Shown here one piece after another: positions 45,130-53,658 of a DNA stretch of 64,000 bases (within the stretch, counting starts at the first letter, position 1; each line of letters begins with the position of its first letter). A model generated the notes under the pieces. It searched no databases, was not told the origin of the DNA, and was given only the letters and a program-made list of their open reading frames with translations. The DNA comes from CADEDH01 sp041394285 (GTDB taxonomy: Bacteria > Actinomycetota > Acidimicrobiia > Acidimicrobiales > SZUA-35): positions 62,001 through 126,000 of the forward strand of contig JAWKIL010000016.1 of NCBI GenBank assembly GCA_041394285.1, given 5' to 3'. Both the position numbers and the translations under genes were made by a program.

Positions 45130-45222
45130 TCAGCCGGCGAGGGCGACGATGGGGACGGCGTCAGCCGGCGAGGGCGACGACGGGGACAGCGTCAGCCGGC
45201 GAGGGCGACGATGGGGACGGCG
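45130..45222. repeat. 31-bp tandem array of the nadB 3' end (three copies)
   Basis: Copies start at 45130, 45161 and 45192, each beginning with TCAGCCGGCG. The third is the authentic end of nadB (codons for DAVPIVALAG and stop). Copy 1 equals it; copy 2 differs at two bases. As at 11124, the array lies right beside a family-A palindrome. Confidence 0.95.
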
Positions 45223-46958
45223 TCGGTGGCGAGGTGCCAGACCCGGGCGGGGGCGGGCGGCTGGGGCACGAGGCGGCGGGCGGCCTGGGCCGGGTCGGGC
45301 GCCGGGTGATCGGAGCGGAAGTGGGCGCCCCGGCTCTCGGTGCGGGCCAGGCCGGCCGACAGCACCAGCCGGGCCACCACCAGGGCCGATCGGGCCCGGG
45401 GGTCGGCGGCGGCGCCGTCGAGCCCGGACAGGGTGTCGAGAGCGGCCTCCATCCCGGCCCGGTGGCGCACCACGCCGGCCCCGTCCCACAGCGCGGCCCG
45501 GACCCGTTCGAGCACGGGCGACGGCCCCGGGGAGCCGGTGGCGCCGGGCACCCGATCAGCCGGGAGCGCACCGGCCCCGGGGGCAGGCGGAGCCAGGTCG
45601 GCCGGGAGCCACAGGGGGCCGGCGTCGAACGAGGGTGACGTGGCGACGACGGCGTCGGCCACCCGGCGGCCCATCACCAGCCCTTCGAGCAACGAGTTGG
45701 AGGCCAGGCGGTTGCCGCCGTGGAGGCCAGACGACGCCACCTCGCCGGCGGCCCACAGGCCGGGCCGGGACGTGCGGCCCCGGTCGTCCACCGCCACCCC
45801 GCCCATGCAGTAGTGGGCGGCCGGCGTGACCGGCAACAGGTCGACCCGGGGATCGAGCCCGTGCTCCATGGCCAGGGCGAACACGGTGGGGAACCGCTGG
45901 GGGAAGGCCTCGCCCACCGCCGCCCTCGTGTCGAGGCAGGGCTCCAGGCCGTCCTGCAGCTGGCGGTAGTTGGCCCGGGCCACCACGTCCCGGGGGGCCA
46001 GCTCGGCGTCGGGATGCTCGCCCGCCATGTACCGCTCGCCCCGGTTGTTCACCAGGATCGCCCCCTCGCCCCGCAGGGCCTCGGTGAGCAGGGGCAGGCG
46101 GGCCGCTCCCCCGGGGCCGAGCCCGGCCCGGCCAGCGCCGGGGGCCCGGGTGACATCGAGGGCGGTGGGGTGGAACTGGACGAGCTCCAGGTCGGCCACG
46201 GTGACCCCGGCCCGGGCGGCCAGGGCGATGCCGGCCCCGGTCACGTCGGCCGGCACCGTGGTGCGGGCGAAGCAGTGGCCGTAGCCCCCGGTGGCCAGGA
46301 TCACGGCCGGGGCCAGCAGCGCCTGGTGCCGGCCGTCGGGCCCGGCCACCACCACGCCCACCACGCGCTCGCCACCGGGGCCGCCCCGGATGAGGTCGAC
46401 GGCGGTGGTGTGCTCGGCCAGCTCGATGCCGGGCCGGGCCCGAACGGCCCCGGCCAGCGTGGCCACCACGGCGGCCCCGGTGGCGTCGCCGTTGGCGTGG
46501 ACGATGCGGCGCCGGGAATGGCCAGCCTCCCGGCCCAGGGCCAGGGAGCCGTCGCCGGACCGGTCGAACCCGATGCCGAGGGCCACCAGCGCGTCGATCA
46601 CGTCGGGGCCGCCGTCGGCCAGGATGCGGGCCAGGCGGGGGTCGCCGATGCCGGCGGCCACCGCCACCGTGTCGTCGGCGTGGAGCGAGGGGTGGTCGTC
46701 GGCCCCGATGGCGGCAGCGACGCCGCCCTGGGCCAGCGGGCTGGACCCGGCGGCGCCGACCCGGCCTTCGGTCACCACCACACAGCCGACACCCTGGGCG
46801 TCGAGCCCGAGGGCGGCCGACAACCCGGCCACCCCGGCGCCCAGCACCACGGCCGGGACCCGCCGGCTCGGGAGCGAGCCGCAACCCGCCCCCTCGAGAC
46901 GAAGTCGGGGCGACCCGGCCTCCAGCCTGAAGCCGGCCTCCACGTCGGCGCCGCTCAC
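45192..46958 (-). CDS. nadB: L-aspartate oxidase
   Basis: A 588-residue flavoprotein. VVLGAGVAGLSAALGLDAQG binds FAD, SSPLAQGGVAAA is typical, and FHPTALDV, GERYMA and HGGNRLASNSLLEGLV are the succinate-dehydrogenase-like motifs around the active site. It oxidises aspartate to iminoaspartate for NAD synthesis. GTG 46958 overlaps the nadA stop (GTGA). The C-terminus is somewhat variable and its last 31 bp are repeated downstream. No nadC follows, so the quinolinate phosphoribosyltransferase gene must be elsewhere. Confidence 0.95.
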   Translation of the reverse strand: MSGADVEAGFRLEAGSPRLRLEGAGCGSLPSRRVPAVVLGAGVAGLSAALGLDAQGVGCVVVTEGRVGAAGSSPLAQGGVAAAIGADDHPSLHADDTVAVAAGIGDPRLARILADGGPDVIDALVALGIGFDRSGDGSLALGREAGHSRRRIVHANGDATGAAVVATLAGAVRARPGIELAEHTTAVDLIRGGPGGERVVGVVVAGPDGRHQALLAPAVILATGGYGHCFARTTVPADVTGAGIALAARAGVTVADLELVQFHPTALDVTRAPGAGRAGLGPGGAARLPLLTEALRGEGAILVNNRGERYMAGEHPDAELAPRDVVARANYRQLQDGLEPCLDTRAAVGEAFPQRFPTVFALAMEHGLDPRVDLLPVTPAAHYCMGGVAVDDRGRTSRPGLWAAGEVASSGLHGGNRLASNSLLEGLVMGRRVADAVVATSPSFDAGPLWLPADLAPPAPGAGALPADRVPGATGSPGPSPVLERVRAALWDGAGVVRHRAGMEAALDTLSGLDGAAADPRARSALVVARLVLSAGLARTESRGAHFRSDHPAPDPAQAARRLVPQPPAPARVWHLATDAVPIVALAG

Positions 46959-48001
46959 CGGCCGGCCGCCGCTGCGCCCACCGCCGTGACCGACGGGGCG
47001 GCCGAGATCTCGAGCATCCGGTCCACCGAACGGCGGGCCCGGGCGGCCACGTCGGCCGGGACCAGCACCTCGGTGGTCATGGTCTCGAGCGAGCGGCGGA
47101 TCTTGTCGAGCGTGATCCGCTTCATGTGGGGGCACAGGTTGCAGGGCCGGATGAACTCGACGTCGGGCACCTCCACGGCCACGTTGTCGGACATCGAGCA
47201 CTCGGTGACCATCACCACCCGGTTGGGCCGGTTGCCCTTCACCCAGTTGATCATCCCCGAGGTCGAGCCCACGTAGTCGGCCTCGGCCAACACATCGGGC
47301 GGGCACTCGGGGTGGGCGATGATCGAGATCCCGTCGAACTGGGCCCGGTAGTCGCGCAGCTCGGCCCCCGTGAACCGCTCGTGCACCTCGCACGCCCCCT
47401 GCCACCGGATGACCTGCTTGGTGGTCTGGGTGGCCACCCAGGCGCCGAGGTACTGGTCGGGCAGGAAGATCACCCGGTCGCCGGGCAGCGACTCCACCAC
47501 CTGTAGGGCGTTCGACGAGGTGCAGCAGATGTCGACCTCGGCCTTCACCTCGGCCGTGGTGTTCACGTAACAGACCACCGGCACCCCGGGGTAGCGCTGG
47601 CGCAGCAGGCGGATGTCGGCGGCCGTGATCGACGCGGCCAGCGAGCAGCCGGCCTCGGGATCGGGGATCAACACCGTCTTGTCGGGGCAGGTGATCTTGG
47701 CCGTCTCGGCCATGAAGTGGACGCCGGCCAGCACGATCACGTCGGCGTCGGTGCGGGCCGCTTCCTGGGCCAAGGCCAGGGAATCGCCGGTGATGTCGGC
47801 CACCGTGTGGTAGATGTCGGGCGTCATGTAGTTGTGGGCCAGCACGATGGCGTTGCGCTCGATCTTGAGGGCGTTGATGGCGTCGATCGTGGGCTGGAGC
47901 GCAACCAGCTCCTCGGCCGGAATCTGCCGAGCGGCCGGCTCGCTCGAGACCTCGAGCTTGATGCGGGCCGGCTGGGGCTTGGGCGAACCGGTGGCGGTCA
48001 T
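46955..48001 (-). CDS. nadA: Quinolinate synthase
   Basis: A 348-residue iron-sulfur enzyme. It condenses iminoaspartate with dihydroxyacetone phosphate to quinolinate. NAIVLAHNYMTPDIYHTVAD, VLAGVHFMAETAK, ICCTSSNALQVVES and FIRPCNLCPHMKRITL are visible; Cys residues in the last two regions are cluster-ligand candidates. ATG 48001 gives a normal N-terminus. It heads the nadAB operon, and the palindrome at 48037-48057 plus a weaker one lies 36-75 bp upstream, consistent with NrtR control. Confidence 0.96.
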   Translation of the reverse strand: MTATGSPKPQPARIKLEVSSEPAARQIPAEELVALQPTIDAINALKIERNAIVLAHNYMTPDIYHTVADITGDSLALAQEAARTDADVIVLAGVHFMAETAKITCPDKTVLIPDPEAGCSLAASITAADIRLLRQRYPGVPVVCYVNTTAEVKAEVDICCTSSNALQVVESLPGDRVIFLPDQYLGAWVATQTTKQVIRWQGACEVHERFTGAELRDYRAQFDGISIIAHPECPPDVLAEADYVGSTSGMINWVKGNRPNRVVMVTECSMSDNVAVEVPDVEFIRPCNLCPHMKRITLDKIRRSLETMTTEVLVPADVAARARRSVDRMLEISAAPSVTAVGAAAAGR

Positions 48002-48036
48002 GGGTGCTCCGTCCTGTCGACGACGAGCGAGCTTCC

Positions 48037-48057
48037 TTATGCTCGACTTGAGCATAA
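48037..48057. promoter_or_regulatory. Probable NrtR operator upstream of nadA (site 1; weaker site 2 at 48061-48075)
   Basis: TTATGCTC-GACTT-GAGCATAA is an 8-bp inverted repeat around a 5-bp spacer. TACTC-ATCCT-GAGCA 21 bp further is a weaker copy with the same spacing. Two sites two helical turns apart, in an A+T-rich promoter, are typical for a dimeric repressor. An NrtR-type gene lies at 49995-50972. Confidence 0.78.
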
Positions 48058-48151
48058 TAATACTCATCCTGAGCACAAGTGCAAGGGGTCCGCCACCTCC
48101 CGTTCACCCGTCGTACACGATCCCAGACACGAGCCCGTGTGCGCCGGGCGG

Positions 48152-49123
48152 TCAGGGCCCGTAGACCGAGGCCAGCTCGCCGGCGATGCGGGCCAGCTCC
48201 GCCCGCACACCGGGGGGCGTGAGCACCTCGATGGCGCGGCCGAACCCGGCGATCTCGGCCGCCAGGGAGTACTCGTTCCAGGCCCGGATCTCCACCTCGG
48301 CCCGACCGTCGGCCCCGGCCGACGCCCCCACCCGCACCCGCTCCCCCAGCAGGCGGCGCAGTATCCCCATGACCGAGTGGTCCACCACCGCCCGGGCCTG
48401 CACCGGGAGGCGGATCTCGTCGACGTCAGCGGTGATGGCGGCCCACGCCTCGGACAGGTCGAAGTCGGGCGGGCGGACGACGGCCTCACCCGTCGGCTCC
48501 ACTCCCCGCACCCGGTCCACCCGGAACGTGCGCCGGCCGGCCTCGGTGCCGGCCACCAGGTACCAACGGCCGGCCTTGGCCGCCAGGCCCCACGGGTCGA
48601 CGGCACGCCGGGTCACCGCCCCCACCCGGTCGACGTAGTCGAGCCAGATCCGCTGGGCGTCGATCACGGCGTCCTGCACGGCGGCCAGGTGCTCGGGCTC
48701 CGCCGTCGGCGGCGGCGCGGCCAGGCTGCGGGCGGTGGCACCGTCCCAGCCCATCGGGTCGAGCACCACGGCGTCGGCCGCCGCCTCCGCCCGGTCCCGC
48801 AGGGGCTCGGGCAGGGCCCGAACCAGCTTGCGCAGAGCGGCCCGCAACTCGGGGGTGGCGGCCCGGGGCCCGGCCAGCACGAACAGGGCCCGGGTCTCGG
48901 CCGCCGAGAGGCCCGACAGGTCGGTGCGGCCGCCGCCCAGCAGGTGCCAGCCCCCGCCCCGACCCTGGGTGGCGTAGACCGGGAGGCCGGCCATCGACAG
49001 AGCTTCCAGATCCCGCCGGGCCGTGCGCTCGCTCACCTCCAGCTCGTCGGCCACCTCGGCCGCCGTCACCTTTCCCCGCCGCTGCAGGAGCAGCAGCACC
49101 GCCACCAACCGATCGGCTCGCAT
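48152..49123 (-). CDS. WYL-domain (YafY-type) transcriptional regulator
   Basis: A 323-residue regulator. The winged-helix N-terminus reads RLVAVLLLLQRRGKVTAAEV, then SERTARRDLEALSMAGLPV. The WYL domain follows (RIWLDYVDR, DPWGLAAKAGRWYLVAG) and ends in the C-terminal WCX part. Such proteins bind nucleic-acid-like or other small ligands. ATG 49123 is preferred over one at 49153, since the latter lies within the A+T-rich operator-like region. It is divergent from the TIGR03086-like gene and likely controls it and itself. Confidence 0.9.
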   Translation of the reverse strand: MRADRLVAVLLLLQRRGKVTAAEVADELEVSERTARRDLEALSMAGLPVYATQGRGGGWHLLGGGRTDLSGLSAAETRALFVLAGPRAATPELRAALRKLVRALPEPLRDRAEAAADAVVLDPMGWDGATARSLAAPPPTAEPEHLAAVQDAVIDAQRIWLDYVDRVGAVTRRAVDPWGLAAKAGRWYLVAGTEAGRRTFRVDRVRGVEPTGEAVVRPPDFDLSEAWAAITADVDEIRLPVQARAVVDHSVMGILRRLLGERVRVGASAGADGRAEVEIRAWNEYSLAAEIAGFGRAIEVLTPPGVRAELARIAGELASVYGP

Positions 49124-49142
49124 GCTGTCCAGTTTCTCAGGA

Positions 49143-49167
49143 AAACCGGTCAAGAGGTGGCCGGTTT
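49143..49167. promoter_or_regulatory. Operator-like inverted repeat between the WYL regulator and its divergent neighbour
   Basis: AAACCGG (49143-49149) and CCGGTTT (49161-49167) are perfect 7-bp arms around 11 bp. They lie 20 bp from each start (49123 and 49187), as expected for a shared operator. Confidence 0.55.
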
Positions 49168-49186
49168 AGGGGTGCAGGATCAACTC

Positions 49187-49849
49187 ATGACCACACAGCA
49201 GATCCCCCAGACCCTCCCCGCCGATCCCCGGCCCCAGTTCGCGGCGGCCTTCGCCACCGCCGGCAAGGTGATGGCCGGCGTGCATCCCGACCAGATGGAC
49301 CGGCCCACGCCGTGCGAGGAGATGGACGTGGCCCGGCTTCTCGGCCACCTGCGGATGGTGGCCGACCGGGTGGCCCGCATGGGCCGCAACGAGGAGTTGT
49401 TCGACCACGTGACCGAGCCGCCCCCGCCGGCCGACGGCGACCACGCCCGCTGGTGGAGCGAGGCGGGCGACGCCATCACCGCCGCCTGGTCCGACGCCCG
49501 CCTGACCGAGCCGGTGGTCCTGCCCTGGATGCAGGGCACCGGGGCCGACGCCCTGGCCGGTTACATCAACGAGGTGACCGTGCACACCTGGGACCTGGCC
49601 CGGGCCACCGGGCAGGATGTGGCCTGGGACGACGAGGCGGTGGGTGTGGGCCTGGCCGCGCTCCAGGCCGTGCTCCCCGGCGCCGGCCGCACCGGGTTCG
49701 AGGCCATGCGGGCCGAGATGCCGCCCGAGATGGCCGACTTCGAGTTCCCGTTCGCCGAACCGGTGACGGTGGCCGACGACGCCCCCGTCATCGACCGCTC
49801 CGTCGCCTACAACGGCCGCAACCCGGCCTGGACCGGCCGCCGCCCCTGA
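49187..49849 (+). CDS. TIGR03086-family (DinB/mycothiol-dependent maleylpyruvate isomerase-like) protein
   Basis: A 220-residue four-helix metal-binding protein. PTPCEEMDVARLLGHLRMVADRV carries the first His; VTVHTWDLARATGQD carries the later His of the metal triad. FAAAFATAGKVMAGVHPDQ and the C-terminal VAYNGRNPAW fit TIGR03086. Relatives use mycothiol in thiol-transfer or isomerase reactions in actinobacteria; the substrate here is unknown. It is divergent from the WYL regulator and is followed by family-C hairpins. Confidence 0.85.
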   Translation: MTTQQIPQTLPADPRPQFAAAFATAGKVMAGVHPDQMDRPTPCEEMDVARLLGHLRMVADRVARMGRNEELFDHVTEPPPPADGDHARWWSEAGDAITAAWSDARLTEPVVLPWMQGTGADALAGYINEVTVHTWDLARATGQDVAWDDEAVGVGLAALQAVLPGAGRTGFEAMRAEMPPEMADFEFPFAEPVTVADDAPVIDRSVAYNGRNPAWTGRRP

Positions 49850-49852
49850 CCC

Positions 49853-49973
49853 CCGGAACTCTGACGTGGCAGCCCGCCAAGCGGTGCCCCCCGTCAGAGT
49901 TCCGGTGACCAACGCCGTCTCCACCGGCAACTCTGACGTGGCGGGCCGCCTGGCGGTACCCCGCGTCAGAGTT
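49853..49973. repeat. Family C tandem pair of hairpins
   Basis: Two related hairpins: C1 (49853-49905) with CCGGAACTCTGACG pairing CGTCAGAGTTCCGG, and C2 (49929-49973) with AACTCTGACG pairing CGTCAGAGTT. Loops share TGGC-GCCC/GGCC...GCGGTRCCCC. The pair separates two convergent genes, so bidirectional termination or a REP-like element is likely. Confidence 0.88.
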
Positions 49974-49994
49974 CCGGCGGGGTGGGGGGCAGGG

Positions 49995-50972
49995 TCAGGA
50001 CCGGACCCAGGGGGTGCCGACGCCGGGTCGGGGCCGCTCGCCCAGCACCTCGCGGCGGAAGCGGAACAGCTCGGCGGGGCGGCCGCCGGTGCGGGCCAGC
50101 TCGCCCGTGCCCTCCACCAGGCCGGCGCCTTCCACCAGGCGACGGAAGTTGCCCTTGTGGAGCCGGATCCCGGCCAGGGCCTCCACCACCTGCTGGAGCT
50201 GGAGGAGCGTGAAGCGGGCCGGGAGGAGCTCGAACACGACCGGCCGATAGGTCAGCTTGCCCCGCAGACGCCCCAGGGCGGTGGCGGCGATCCGGCGGTG
50301 GTCGAGGTACATCGAGCGAGAGGCCAGCACGGGGGCGGGAGCGCCCCCGGTGCGCCGCCGCCGGTTCTCCGACTCGAACAACAGGCCCACCTCGTACAGC
50401 AGCTCGTAGCGCTCCAGGGCCCGCACCCCGTCGAAGGGGAGACGGGGGCCGCCGAACGCCATCCGGACCCGCTCGGCCCGGGACCGGCTCTCGCTGCCGG
50501 CGGCGACGTCCGCCCCGGCGTCGATGAAGCGCTGCAGGGTGGGGAGGATGACCTCGTCGATCATGGCCGGGCGGCCGTCGCGGTGGTCTTCCCAGGGGAA
50601 GAAGTCGTAGACGTCCCGCCACGAGGCCCCGGCCGACGGGCTGCCCTCCCGCACCAGCGCCAGGTAGGCGATCGACAGCTGCCGCACCTCGTCGTCGGAG
50701 CCGGCGCCGTCGGAGCCCGACCCGGCCGGACCCCGCTCCCGGTCACCGAAGGTGTAGAGCTGCTCCACGTAGCCCACGTCGAGGCCGGTCTGGTCGAGCA
50801 CCCAACGCCGGAGCGCCATCTCCAACGTGCGGTCCTGGGGCTGGAACGGGCCCGAGGGCAGCGCCGGCATGCCGGCCGGACCGTCGATGGTGAGGAGCCG
50901 GGGCGCGTCGTCGGTGACGGCCACGATGACGGCGTCGAGGCTGATCTCGATCGGTACGGAACTCACCACCAC
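49995..50972 (-). CDS. nrtR: NrtR-type NAD-metabolism regulator (Nudix + winged helix)
   Basis: A 325-residue protein. The N-terminal half is a Nudix-like fold whose box (GPFQPQDRTLEMALRRWVLD) lacks the REuxEE catalytic Glu residues. The C-terminal half is the NrtR-specific winged helix: RFTLLQLQQVVEALAGIRLH, then KGNFRRLVEGAGLVEGTGE and GRPAELFRF. NrtR binds ADP-ribose and represses NAD synthesis or salvage genes. nadAB, with a palindromic operator, is 2 kb away. An insert at about 80-100 (GSGSDGAGSDDE) is lineage-specific. Confidence 0.85.
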   Translation of the reverse strand: MVVSSVPIEISLDAVIVAVTDDAPRLLTIDGPAGMPALPSGPFQPQDRTLEMALRRWVLDQTGLDVGYVEQLYTFGDRERGPAGSGSDGAGSDDEVRQLSIAYLALVREGSPSAGASWRDVYDFFPWEDHRDGRPAMIDEVILPTLQRFIDAGADVAAGSESRSRAERVRMAFGGPRLPFDGVRALERYELLYEVGLLFESENRRRRTGGAPAPVLASRSMYLDHRRIAATALGRLRGKLTYRPVVFELLPARFTLLQLQQVVEALAGIRLHKGNFRRLVEGAGLVEGTGELARTGGRPAELFRFRREVLGERPRPGVGTPWVRS

Positions 50973-51042
50973 GGCCGAGGATAGGCCGCCGGCACCCCCT
51001 CGGTCGGGGAGGCGGCGGGTCGGGTCGGTCGGCGGCTGGCCC

Positions 51043-52154
51043 TCAGCCTCCGGCCGACGCCGCCGCCCGGTCGAGCGACACGGCGTCGAGCAGCTCGTAC
51101 TCGGCCTCGGTGTCCATGGCGTCCTCGAACTGGATCACCCGCATCTCCTCGAACCGCTGACGGAGCCAGCCGTTGTTGGCATCGAGCAGGCCCAGGCGCT
51201 TGCAGTTGGGCACGATCTTGGCGAACAGGAGCTGCTGGAAGGGGTCGTCGTTGGGATCGGCGGCGGTGAACGTGCGGATGGCCTCCTTCACGTCCACGCC
51301 CACCCGCTCCCACACCTCCTGGCGCTGGAACCGGTCCCGCATGCGGATGGCGGCGTCGTAGGCGAACTCCTGGCGCTCGAACAGCTCGGCCTCGGTGAGC
51401 TCGCCGTACAGCTCCTTCAGGCTGATCAGCCCGAAGGCCACGTGGCGGCCTCGTCGCTCATCACGTAGCGCAGGAGCTGGCGGAGCAGGGGGTCGTAGGT
51501 CTGGTTGGCCATGTTGCCGAAGGCGGCCAGCGCCAGCCCCTCCACCATCACCTGCATGCCCAGGTAGGTCATGTCCCAGCGATGGTCGTTGATGATGTCG
51601 TCGAGCAGGGCCTGCAGGTGGGTGTTGACCGGATACCAGCCCGACAGCTTGGTGTCGAGGTACCGGGCGAACACCTCGACGTGCCGGGCCTCGTCCATCA
51701 CCTGGGTGGCGGCGTAGAACTTGGCGTCGATCCAGGGCACGGTCTCCACGATCTTGGCCGTGCACACCAGCGCCCCCTGCTCGCCGTGGAGGAACTGGCT
51801 CAGCACCCAGTTCGACGTCTCGATCTCGAGGTTCAACCACTCCCGCTCGCCCCAGCGCTCGAAGCTGGTGCCCGTGATGTCCACCCCCAGCTGGGCCAAC
51901 AGCTCCCGGTTGGGGATGCCGGCCTGGCGCACCAGTGCCTCCTGGTCGACGTCGATCGACCAGTCGAGGTCGGTCTCGCCGTTCCACTGGGAGTGCTTGG
52001 CCTTCTCGTACAGCTTGGTGAGGGCGGGGCGGGCGCCCTTGTTGTAGTCCCAGGTGAAGATGGTGTCGGCGTTGTTCTCCACCCGGCGGATGGCGGCACT
52101 GCGATCGGCGTTGGTGACCGACAGGAGGTCGAGGTGCTCGTCGCTGAGGGCCAT
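51043..52154 (-). pseudogene. Ferritin-like diiron protein, interrupted by a one-base deletion
   Basis: From ATG 52154 the reading is clean for about 235 residues: EQGALVCTAK, then YAATQVMDEARHVEVF with the first ExxH. At 51441-51452 one C is missing, and the frame moves just at the second ExxH (DEA-RHVAFGLISLKELYGE). With one base restored, the protein has about 370 residues and two complete E/ExxH iron-site pairs, like R2/ferritin-like oxidases. Coding bias is normal on both sides, so an assembly error is quite possible. An A+T-rich promoter precedes it. Function unknown. Confidence 0.8.
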
Positions 52155-52326
52155 GGGAGCTGCTCCTGGATGGGTCGGTCGAGTTCCCGCCGCTCGGGAA
52201 CTTACAGCGTATGGTCTTGCGCTTCACTGTAGCTCACGCCTTACATCGTCAGGAACCCCTACCGGCTGAAGTTCGGCGCGGGCGGCGGAACCGGGCCGCC
52301 CGGCACCGCTCGGCCCAGCCCGGGCG

Positions 52327-53658
52327 CTACTGGAGGCGGCGGGGCAGCTGGTGACGCAGCCGCGGATCGTCGTGGCGGGCCGGGCGGGGCACGGCGATGA
52401 GGCCGAGGGCGTGGGCCACCGCGGCCGGCACGGCATCGGGCGCCACCACGGCGTCGACCTCCTCGCCGCCCGGGCTGCCGGGACCGGGGGCGGGCCCGGA
52501 GCCGGGGCCGTCGACGGCCAGGGCCACCGTCGGCCGCAGACCCCAGATCGGCTCGAGCAGCGGCCGGCCGTGGGACACCTCCACCACCGCCGGGCACCGG
52601 GCCAGCGCCTCCCCCAGGCGGTGGACCTCGTCGAGGTCGGCCCGCCCCGGCGGCGAGGGCAGGCTCCACCCGGAGTGGGCCAGCACCAGGGGCAGGCTGA
52701 AGGCGGCGCAGAAGCGGGCCAGCCGCGCCACCTTGGCGGCGGCACCGGCGTGGAGCTCGGCGCCGTCGGGCAGGTCGGCCCAGCCGGCCACCGGGCCGGC
52801 TCCAGGGGCCGCCGCCAGCACGGTGGAGACCTCGGGGTGCCAGCGGGGCCACAGCGCCAGCGACCAGGGCTCGCCTTCTCCGCCGGCCGGCGGTTCGTCG
52901 GTCCAGCTCGGCGGCAGCCGGTCCAGCGCCCGCCCCACCTCGGCCAGCGCAGCCGGCAGATCGGGGCAGTGGGCGTCGGCCAGCCCGGCGGCCAGGGCGG
53001 CGTCTCCGGCCAGGCCGTCGATGGCGCCGTGGGGACCGGCCAGCAGCACCAGGTGGGACCAGCCCGCCTCCAACGCCGCCTGCTCGGTGATCGGATGGGT
53101 GACGATGGCGATCTTGGGGATCCGCCGGGCCGCCCCCACCTCGAAGTCCAGGTCGAGCCCGTACCCGAAGCGCACCGCCTCGGCGCCGATGAACGTGCCC
53201 GGCTCCAGCCGGGCGGCGCCCAGTATCTGCACGATCGGAGCCCCCTGGGCCAGCGCGTGGTGGCGCATGCGACCGGCCTTGGCCGCGCCGGCCCCGCCCC
53301 GCACCGGGCTGCCCAGGGCCGGGTCGTCGGCGGCTACGAACACCAGCCGGCCCCGGAGACGGCCCCAGCCGGCCACCAGGCCGTCGGCCGGGATCGTCTC
53401 GGGGGCGGCGTCGTCGAGGGTGTCGCCGCCCCGGTAGGAGGTGGCGGCCCGCCGGGCCAGGGTGCCGGTCTCCACGAACGAGCCCGGGTCGAGCCAGGCG
53501 GTCACGGCCTGGCGCACCGGGCTGGCCCGCAGGCCGAGGGCCCGGTCGGCGGCGATCTGGCCGGCCAGCTCGTCCCAGTCGTCGACGTAGCGCAGCACCA
53601 CCGGGCGTCGGGGCGATGGCTGGTCGGGCCCGCCCGGGGCGGTGGTGGCGTCGCTCAT
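52327..53658 (-). CDS. Carboxyltransferase-fold protein, divergent (third of three)
   Basis: A 443-residue protein. TAWLDPGSFVETGTLARRAA, ADGLVAGWGRLRGRLVFVAA and AGAAKAGRMRHHAL match the N-terminal acyl-CoA carboxyltransferase half. The later GAELHAGAAAKVARLARFCA, then AFSLPLVLAHSGW, matches the second half, but the usual oxyanion Gly-Gly-Ala turns are changed. ATG 53658 overlaps the preceding stop (ATGA). It may be a regulatory or structural subunit of a complex with the intact paralogue. TAG ends the gene at 52327. Confidence 0.75.
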   Translation of the reverse strand: MSDATTAPGGPDQPSPRRPVVLRYVDDWDELAGQIAADRALGLRASPVRQAVTAWLDPGSFVETGTLARRAATSYRGGDTLDDAAPETIPADGLVAGWGRLRGRLVFVAADDPALGSPVRGGAGAAKAGRMRHHALAQGAPIVQILGAARLEPGTFIGAEAVRFGYGLDLDFEVGAARRIPKIAIVTHPITEQAALEAGWSHLVLLAGPHGAIDGLAGDAALAAGLADAHCPDLPAALAEVGRALDRLPPSWTDEPPAGGEGEPWSLALWPRWHPEVSTVLAAAPGAGPVAGWADLPDGAELHAGAAAKVARLARFCAAFSLPLVLAHSGWSLPSPPGRADLDEVHRLGEALARCPAVVEVSHGRPLLEPIWGLRPTVALAVDGPGSGPAPGPGSPGGEEVDAVVAPDAVPAAVAHALGLIAVPRPARHDDPRLRHQLPRRLQ

